Position numbers and translations under genes: made by a program. This document shows, piece by piece, positions 6,401-10,703 of a DNA stretch of 10,703 bases. The stretch spans positions 1 through 10,703 of the forward strand of contig CANRQH010000043.1 of the NCBI GenBank assembly GCA_947632745.1, written 5' to 3'. The notes beneath the pieces were generated by a model that made no database searches, had not been told where the DNA came from, and saw only the letters and a program-made list of their open reading frames with translations. Positions within the stretch are counted from its first letter, which is position 1. The number at the start of each line of letters is the position of its first letter. Source of the DNA: an uncultured Clostridia bacterium. GTDB taxonomy: Bacteria; Bacillota; Clostridia; TANB77; CAG-508.

Positions 6401-7559
6401 TAATTTTTTGATTAGCAATAGTAAATTAGTAGGCTTGTTTAGCGGTGAAGATATAAAAGATAGTAGTAAAATATTATATTCAATTGACAGTAAGGGTTTT
6501 TTCTATAACGATGACAAAGACAAATGGTTAATTTTGCTTTGTAAAGATGTAACTTCTGATGAACAAAGAAAAGGAATTAATTCTTATCTGTTTGTTGAAT
6601 TCCCCAAAAGCGAAATTAAATCAGATAAAGACAAGTTTTTAAAATTAAAAGATATTATTAAAAAATATAGGTGTAGATTGACTGAGTGTATAGATAAAGG
6701 TATAAGAAATGGTTCTTTATACGCTATTATCAAGAAGGATATAGCTAAAAAAATCCTCAGTTCAGAAAAGACACAATCTCATGGAAAGTCTGAGGATTTA
6801 GTAAATTTGTATGATTTTGCAAAATCTGCAATGAATAATACAAATAATGAATCTGCACAAAATGATAAAATTCGTACTTATACATTAATTAATCTTTTAA
6901 TGAACAGATTGATTTCTAGTGGAGCACTAAAGAATAATTATGAAACATATTTCGGTGTAAGTAACACTTATGATCCACTTTGTAATAGTATGCAGAAAGT
7001 GGAAACGCAATGTTATGAAAAAGTAAAAGAATATTTAGATTACATTACTTCAGATAATTGTGAATATATAGAATATATTCACAAATTGCATTCTATGCAA
7101 AGCGGAAAAAGCATAGGAAAAAGTAAAATTGTCTGCATACGTAATAACAATGACATTGCAAATGTATCATATGTACCGCAGTTATTAGCAAAGTTTCGAA
7201 AATTATGTAGTGAAGATAGTGCAATTTGGCTAATTGGCATATTAGATGTATTTATCAGAAATGCTATTAAACATAGTCCGAAGACGGAAGAAAATATAAT
7301 AGAAATAACGGCAGAAGAACAACCTACTGAAGAAATAGAATTAAGTAATAGAAAGAAATACAAATATTGTTATGCTTTTATAATAAAAAATAAAATAGAT
7401 GATAAAGATTTTGATTCTGGTGAAATACATTTAACTAATCAATATTTTATGAAATATTTGCCGAGTATAAAAACGGATGATAATTATGTTTGTGTTGAAA
7501 AAAAAATTGAACATGGTGAATACATACTGAAAATATCTTTTAATTATAAATCTGATTGA
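3441..7559 (+). CDS. Large tandem phosphoribosyltransferase-like protein with C-terminal GHKL-like domain
   Basis: The 1372-residue product is multi-domain. At 455-475, VEIRFHYIDDQIVSGGTF matches the type I phosphoribosyltransferase PRPP loop: hydrophobic strand, D462-D463, then SGGT (467-470). At 100-184 a related but degenerate unit appears (GLLMIGYETYLEPVL, later NNIIFLCGISSTLSTYGKM), suggesting a duplicated fold whose first copy lost the acidic pair. After the second copy comes HGDACPLCKQTFE (534-546) with one CxxC pair. A long helical region (about 570-950, coiled-coil-prone near 575-600) follows. KTQSHGKSEDL (1110-1120) may be a dimerisation-helix remnant. A C-terminal GHKL-like domain (about 1255-1372) has the N-box LDVFIRNAIKHSP (N1274, K1277, H1278) and closing strand GEYILKISFNY, but no clear G1 or G2 glycines. 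Whether it binds PRPP, NAD or nucleotides is unknown. AGGGGA (3427-3432) lies 8 bases before the ATG; the gap to the previous gene is 25 bases. Confidence 0.65.
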   Translation: MSNTDYKENNFVKYIDSYYKLSVKSNINNEELWIKKLRSILNTDIHESSLGCRINDTHVKIGNIHMSSFFEARFMFSQQKWIIRFANWLKERVDLENSNGLLMIGYETYLEPVLSYLKLKFPHKVEYCIYEVQKHLTADPNSKTDTRIRYIENVVNLLKKKKFKINNIIFLCGISSTLSTYGKMQNKFLDDIKKLYNQKTKPNYKFTNFALIQVLPKTQKKEFVFSEDKTRIEWKQSDKVVTRFENNKEIKVDYLVDVFSEWQLAEECKWCFCKNERPLITVDDTSVVPQQIITVYMNYNSYIDSDNKEEENRNSQIEKINFFDHKKIFSDCIYYKHIERGENHYQYYIRTAKMFWEIIHNDVLNKKFQNFCDNIKKKLCHKNKIDTEDKHVINIIITPIHYSNVLFPSYINYYVFDGKAHIITVEPKKEFRSNFVTKYSNYAYLNEQFKNKNVEIRFHYIDDQIVSGGTFYRTKSLVRSLKNEFKQSKTNSSLVFYSIIILLNRISSETQKNYIQSDRFFSLIDVKISHIRNHGDACPLCKQTFELREVAEKSSLIATKKYWNDKADYHEIQSLKDIKKQMENLKDTQKNLMNERHFMRLECEDILTECSDIYASDYTCLQKYLYETIRRKLIAHKETVKRYELLISFIKALSRPFLYYRENVKKFAFKFLLEVLDALIYSEYTDNKILIKKENYYGLYNISLSTSNCFLEQYCLLCVILNQLSAIGSNYLLNFANIIKIMLFVNDIKPKIGNEALPNDESDISNFGEFEYKKHTGQSYKLFGIGSIIANNYKRVICGLSGEHKIKKVDKVLGEKLFEIKSKIENLQQFDELFKLYSECNFCLYKYKFQYTGKIIDINTNKELGQKLDDILHKISKYGISKNINEKNISKHKNFSKLYYLKILFNFICLLVLKSYNILNNFIDIIEIIYFENCHTDSQDNNDNDTIKKLLNLITENELIDLKLCLNSDVDDDSYYILENDLKSSNSNFLISNSKLVGLFSGEDIKDSSKILYSIDSKGFFYNDDKDKWLILLCKDVTSDEQRKGINSYLFVEFPKSEIKSDKDKFLKLKDIIKKYRCRLTECIDKGIRNGSLYAIIKKDIAKKILSSEKTQSHGKSEDLVNLYDFAKSAMNNTNNESAQNDKIRTYTLINLLMNRLISSGALKNNYETYFGVSNTYDPLCNSMQKVETQCYEKVKEYLDYITSDNCEYIEYIHKLHSMQSGKSIGKSKIVCIRNNNDIANVSYVPQLLAKFRKLCSEDSAIWLIGILDVFIRNAIKHSPKTEENIIEITAEEQPTEEIELSNRKKYKYCYAFIIKNKIDDKDFDSGEIHLTNQYFMKYLPSIKTDDNYVCVEKKIEHGEYILKISFNYKSD

Positions 7560-7572
7560 TAAGGAGTTTGTT

Positions 7573-8280
7573 ATGAAAAAGAATTTATTATATTTTATAG
7601 ATAATATTGATGATGCAATATCGTTGCAACAGGATAACTTAAAAATAGAAATAAAGAATCATATTATTGACTCTATGAAGTTGAAACCAACAATTAATGA
7701 AAAAGAAAATTATATTCGCTTTGACAATTCAATGAAAGTTTATTTTAATGGAAAATCCATTACTATAAACAAGGATGATTTAGATAGAAGAATAGAAGAT
7801 TTTATTAAAGAAGATATTATGCCATTGTTTGATGATTATGATATTATACAATTTGCTATTGACTGTAATTTAGACTATGATGACAGAATCAACACTTCAT
7901 ACAAATTAATTAATAAGTTACTTGAAAAGAGTAAAGATAAAAGAGACAAAATAATAATTACTATTGTATCAGCTTATTACTATAAGAATGAACATCAAAT
8001 AGAAATTATTAATAGTTTAAACCAAGAAATTATTAATGAAGTGAAATTCTTACCGCGTCCTATGATTAATGAATTGAATGTTTACAATTGGGATGATAAA
8101 CGTTCTTCCAACGGCAGGTATGAACTGGGGGATATTTTGTTTGAAATATCTGATAATAAAGATGAAAGACCGTATGAAATAATAGAAGAATTATTATATG
8201 ACGATAGAGCTTCTGCTAATTATTTTGGAATGCTTTTAGTACGATTTTTAAAAGAAGAAAAGATTGATAAAAAGATTTGA
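7573..8280 (+). CDS. Unrecognised protein with a divergent receiver-like (response regulator) pattern
   Basis: No family is recognised by name for this 235-residue acidic protein. Its landmarks follow a receiver domain in order. LLYFIDNIDDA (5-15) looks like the first strand with its acidic cluster (D10, D13, D14). YDIIQFAIDCNLD (89-101) looks like strand 3 ending in a phosphoacceptor aspartate (D97, compare D-l-n-L-P). IIITIVSAYY (127-136) gives the conserved serine (S133), and KFLPRPM (158-164) resembles the Lys-Pro motif with arginine in place of lysine. The spacing between the first two strands is about 35 residues longer than usual (residues 35-85, charged), so this is a divergent match and my inference. 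The C-terminal 70 residues have no output-domain signature. AAGGAG (7561-7566) lies 6 bases before the ATG, and the gap to the upstream gene is 13 bases. A receiver-like partner would fit beside two GHKL-domain proteins. Confidence 0.6.
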   Translation: MKKNLLYFIDNIDDAISLQQDNLKIEIKNHIIDSMKLKPTINEKENYIRFDNSMKVYFNGKSITINKDDLDRRIEDFIKEDIMPLFDDYDIIQFAIDCNLDYDDRINTSYKLINKLLEKSKDKRDKIIITIVSAYYYKNEHQIEIINSLNQEIINEVKFLPRPMINELNVYNWDDKRSSNGRYELGDILFEISDNKDERPYEIIEELLYDDRASANYFGMLLVRFLKEEKIDKKI

Positions 8281-8281
8281 T

Positions 8282-8285
8282 GGAG
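8282..8285 (+). promoter_or_regulatory. Ribosome binding site selecting the ATG at 8297
   Basis: GGAG (8282-8285) precedes the ATG at 8297-8299 by 11 bases. The reading frame is open back to a TTG at 8264, inside the upstream gene, but that codon lacks a good ribosome binding site at the right distance. ATG at 8297 is therefore preferred, giving a 400-residue product. Confidence 0.6.
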
Positions 8286-8296
8286 AAATAAATTTT

Positions 8297-9499
8297 ATGA
8301 ATAATATAGAAAAAAATGAAAAAACACTTAATGCGTTGAGTGAATTAAATAAAAATGATAATATTACGAAGTTTTATCATTATACAACAATGGATGGAGT
8401 AAAAGGAATTTTTAAAAACTATATTAATAAAATAAATAAGAATCCTGAAGATGAGTATGTAGTTGACGAATGCTGTTTAAGAGCAAGCAACGTTAGATAC
8501 CTAAATGACAGTATGGAATATAAGGAAGGAATAGCAACATTAAGTAAATCAACTGATTTTTCAAATATTTCAGAATTGGATGAAAATATTTATAATATTT
8601 CATTTTGTAGAAATGGCAATTTATTAAGTCAATGGGATAGATATGGAAAAAGTAGCGGAATAGCCATAGAGTTTGATTTTAATTCTAAAATAAAACTTGG
8701 ATTTGTGAGGCAAATTAAAAGAGGAAAAGAAGAAAAGACGCCTTTGACTAGATGGGATTATAAACCTATTAATGTAGAATATGAAAATCAAGAAGCATCC
8801 TATAAATATATGCGACAAAAATTAAGCTTTAAAATTCCTGGAGAGGACAATAATGATATAATAAATGCAGTTTTTGTTCCGCTTTGTAAGAATGTCGGCT
8901 TTAAACAAGAGGAAGAGAGCAGAATTATATTATACGCACAACCTCTTAAAAATTTTATTTATGATATAGATTATATAGTAGACAAGGATGCTGGTACTGT
9001 AAAACCATCTTTAAATGTTTTGTTTAAGGGTGAGGACAGTAGAAAAAATATAATTAAATCCATAACTGTTGGTCCTGGAAACAATCAAAATTTAATTTTT
9101 AATGCAATGATACATATATTTGATAGGCGAAATTATCATTTTTATGAAGAGGATAAAATCGCTGAATGGAAGAACTCCCAACATAGTATATCAAATCAAA
9201 TAATTGATAAAGAAATAAATTATTACTTTGGAAAAGAAGACGGTAGTCCTTTTATAAATGAAAATGAAAGTACTATAAAAAAAATAGATTTATTAAAACA
9301 ACTTAAAAGCAAACTCGAAAATGATTCTAGTTATAAACTTTACATAAAAGCGATTAACAGTGCAACAAAAGCTCTTGAAAAAGAATACAAAAAAGCCATA
9401 TCTGAAGAAATTAAAAAAAATTCTGTTGATAATTTTATTATACATAAATGTGAAAATGGAATATTTATAAAAAAATCATTGATACCATACCGATTTTAA
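8297..9499 (+). CDS. DUF2971 domain protein
   Basis: Residues about 25-290 of this 400-residue protein carry the DUF2971 hallmarks in order. KFYHYTTMDGVKGIF (25-39) is followed by LRASNVRYLNDSMEY (61-75), then ISFCRNGNLLSQWDRYG (101-117) and GIAIEFD (121-127). Later come FKQEEESRIILYA (202-214) and KSITVGPGNNQ (254-264). The family has no firmly assigned reaction that I can state. The YHYT opening and conserved glutamates recall ADP-ribosyltransferase-like folds such as DarT, which is only an inference. The C-terminal 110 residues (about 290-400) are lysine- and glutamate-rich helices (IDLLKQLKSKLEN, EKEYKKAISEEIKKN), an extension beyond the core domain that could bind a partner. It is last in the operon, 16 bases after the upstream gene. 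The tight linkage suggests it is the effector of this system. No signal peptide or membrane segment is seen. Confidence 0.85.
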   Translation: MNNIEKNEKTLNALSELNKNDNITKFYHYTTMDGVKGIFKNYINKINKNPEDEYVVDECCLRASNVRYLNDSMEYKEGIATLSKSTDFSNISELDENIYNISFCRNGNLLSQWDRYGKSSGIAIEFDFNSKIKLGFVRQIKRGKEEKTPLTRWDYKPINVEYENQEASYKYMRQKLSFKIPGEDNNDIINAVFVPLCKNVGFKQEEESRIILYAQPLKNFIYDIDYIVDKDAGTVKPSLNVLFKGEDSRKNIIKSITVGPGNNQNLIFNAMIHIFDRRNYHFYEEDKIAEWKNSQHSISNQIIDKEINYYFGKEDGSPFINENESTIKKIDLLKQLKSKLENDSSYKLYIKAINSATKALEKEYKKAISEEIKKNSVDNFIIHKCENGIFIKKSLIPYRF

Positions 9500-9862
9500 G
9501 ATATTATTTTATATGTGAATCGAAATAACACTGCACGATTAATATATACATATTTGTGTAAAATAGCGAATTTATAGCTACTATCACATCCGAACGTTCA
9601 GATTGATATTTGATAGTAAATTAATCGAGATGCTGAAATTAATTACTATTATTTTTAGCGAATTTTTGAAAAAGTCAGTTTAGCGTTTTTCCTTGACCTC
9701 GCTTCAACAGATTCAATATTTTAATGTAGATAAGTATCTGTCCAAAAGAGTCATGATATCTTGTTGTGTATCAATGATTGTTTTAGAAAGTTATTGTTAT
9801 TGGGGGATAACCAAGAGTATAATGTAGCAATCTTTTTACTGTAAGATTAATAAATGTTGTGC
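9500..9862. other. Gene-free decayed stretch after the operon
   Basis: No intact gene is seen. It contains an inverted repeat at 9579-9618 and a 10-base direct repeat, tagcgaattt, at 9564-9573 and 9656-9665. On the minus strand a 25-codon open stretch (9713-9790) ends in TGA; its end reads DTQQDIMTLLDRYLSTLKY. A neighbouring frame just upstream (about 9784-9847) is also open, reading SWLSPNNNN, and the two would join by one added base in an A-run near 9782-9785. This may be a frameshifted gene remnant, but short open stretches arise by chance in such AT-rich DNA. No strong terminator for the operon is visible. Confidence 0.35.
9579..9618. repeat. Inverted repeat 80 bases after the operon, with a palindrome in the loop
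   Basis: tactatca (9579-9586) and tgatagta (9611-9618) are perfect 8-bp complements around a 24-base interval that contains the self-complementary GAACGTTC (9592-9599). No T-run follows on either strand, so it is a poor intrinsic terminator. A protein-binding site or attachment-site remnant is possible but unsupported. Confidence 0.25.
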
Positions 9863-10096
9863 TTATTTAATATGTTTTAAAGTCGTAGCGTTTAAGAACT
9901 CATTGATAATATCAGGAGTGATTAATGGGAATTCTGGATGACCAACTTCAAATTTTCCTTTTCTAGTAAAACAATCTGCATAAACTGGAGATTTATAATT
10001 TTTTAGTTACATAAAGCTTGAAATAGTAACAAACAACTCATATTTAACAATAGATCGCGTTTCTGTTATTTAAAAATCATTACTTCTCTTTGACAT
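9863..10096 (-). pseudogene. Short gene remnant with two in-frame TAA stops
   Basis: Reading leftward from ATG at 10094-10096, one frame runs 78 codons to TAA at 9863-9865, broken by TAA at 10070-10072 (codon 9) and 10007-10009 (codon 30). It begins MSKRSNDF. The last part, after the second stop, reads YKSPVYADCFTRKGKFEVGH then PEFPLITPDIINEFLNATT, a balanced, non-repetitive composition that looks like real protein. A GAGGA lies 11 bases before the ATG. Both stops could arise from CAA by one C-to-T change. I do not recognise the family. The intact tail argues for recent inactivation. It could also be a deletion product joining the start and end of a longer gene. Confidence 0.4.
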
Positions 10097-10229
10097 TTTA
10101 AAAGTATCCTCTATACGATTAAAAAGGCATCACTAACATTTGAGTTATACTATAAACTATATTGATTTGTTATTAACCATTTGAACGGTATTGTTGTATA
10201 TCATGTAGATTATAGTTATACATCCATTT

Positions 10230-10703
10230 TTATGGCATCAAATATACTTTATCAGCACCTCTGCCAGATACGACGATTAATCCTTCCTCGCACATTTGTT
10301 TTGTAAGCACATATGTGCGAGTTCTTTTTAACGCAAGCAGTTTTTGTATTTCTTCATCAGTAATATGACCATGTTTTGCAATATAGTCCAATATTGTTTG
10401 TTTTTGTACAGTCACTTTTTTTGATGTTTTTGCGGTATTTATTAAAGCAGAGGCATTCATATTTGGCAGAATTATTTTAAATGTGTTTGCTGTAACTTCT
10501 ATCTTAGGTTGCTCGGAATAATTTTTATACATACTATAGATTCTTCGAATCCCAGTTCCATATGATTCAATAAGATGCAAACGGTGGAAGACATCAGCAA
10601 GATTTTTATTTCTCGGTTGTGAAATGCCACTGCGAATATCGTCCGGAGATAAACCTGGAAGCAGTCCACCTATAGATATAAATTCAATTTCTTTATCATT
10701 TAT
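10230..10703 (-). CDS. AlbA_2/HATPase_c_4 family ATP-binding regulator, C-terminal part (5' end outside window)
   Basis: The frame is open from the window edge to TAA at 10230-10232, giving the last 157 residues of a larger protein. A start inside the window (the TTG near 10580) is unlikely, because strong family sequence lies upstream of it. Visible residues 7-59 read EFISIGGLLPGLSPDDIRSG, SQPRNKNLADVFHRLHLIES and YGTGIRRIYSMY. This is the closing part of the GHKL-like domain (HATPase_c_4) typical of COG2865 proteins with an N-terminal AlbA_2 (Schlafen-like) domain. A winged helix follows (about 101-157; QTILDYIAKHGHITDEEIQK then VLTKQMCEEGLIVVSG), probably binding DNA. Such proteins are usually about 400-500 residues long, so roughly two thirds is missing. 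It is transcribed towards the central operon. Family members are annotated as transcriptional regulators and are often found in accessory islands; no specific role can be shown here. Confidence 0.85.
   Translation of the reverse strand: MNDKEIEFISIGGLLPGLSPDDIRSGISQPRNKNLADVFHRLHLIESYGTGIRRIYSMYKNYSEQPKIEVTANTFKIILPNMNASALINTAKTSKKVTVQKQTILDYIAKHGHITDEEIQKLLALKRTRTYVLTKQMCEEGLIVVSGRGADKVYLMP

Noticed and set aside
8264..8296. TTG at 8264 as the start of the DUF2971 gene
   Set aside because: It lies inside the upstream gene without a suitably placed ribosome binding site, whereas ATG at 8297 has GGAG 11 bases upstream.
9500..9530. Operon terminator directly after the last gene
   Set aside because: No stem followed by a T-run is seen; the only inverted repeat nearby (9579-9618) lacks a T-tract.
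9863..10096. Stop-codon recoding (pyrrolysine or selenocysteine) in the interrupted frame
   Set aside because: Both interrupting codons are TAA, not TAG or TGA, and no recoding signal is visible, so pseudogene decay is simpler.
10578..10580. TTG near 10580 as the start of the right-edge gene
   Set aside because: Family-specific sequence (ISIGGLLPGLSPDD, SQPRNKNLADVF) continues upstream in the same frame to the window edge, so the gene is cut by the window rather than starting there.

Overview
The window looks like part of the accessory genome of a low-GC Firmicute, most likely a Clostridia gut-type bacterium. Strong AAGGAG/AGGAGGT ribosome binding sites, very AT-rich coding DNA and an excisionase/HTH gene pair of the kind carried by Tn916/Tn1549-like or mobilizable elements support this. 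No ribosomal, tRNA or core metabolic gene is present, so species cannot be read.

Left part (1-1250, minus strand): a mobile-element control module. A TTGACA/TATCAT promoter (1095-1124) reads leftward through a roughly 350-nt leader. The leader holds a 26-codon ORF, a long hairpin with a U-rich tail that looks like an attenuator (859-954), and an 11-codon ORF. The excisionase-like gene (530-739) follows, overlapping by ATGA the HTH replication/regulatory protein (93-533). Its 3' end runs into a compact GC-rich set of nested inverted repeats (4-97), a candidate origin or transfer site.

Central part (1320-9499, plus strand): one promoter (1320-1348) serves four tightly spaced genes (gaps 25, 13 and 16 nt). 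They are: (A) a 665-aa protein with a divergent GHKL ATPase domain and possible STAS-like flanks; (B) a 1372-aa protein with two phosphoribosyltransferase-like segments, the second with a textbook PRPP loop, a CPLC motif and a second divergent GHKL-like domain at its C-terminus; (C) a 235-aa protein whose pattern fits a divergent response-regulator receiver; (D) a 400-aa DUF2971 protein with a helical C-terminal extension. The four look like one dedicated system: paired GHKL proteins and a receiver-like partner as sensor/relay, with PRTase and DUF2971 as enzymes or effectors. A phage-defence or other conflict role is my inference from architecture and mobile context. I cannot name a described system with this gene set.

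Right part (9500-10703): gene-poor, decaying DNA with no convincing terminator for the operon. It holds a short minus-strand pseudogene interrupted by two in-frame TAA codons (9863-10096) and possible further fragments. At the edge is the 3' half of an AlbA_2/HATPase_c_4 family gene (10230-10703), whose 5' end lies outside the window.
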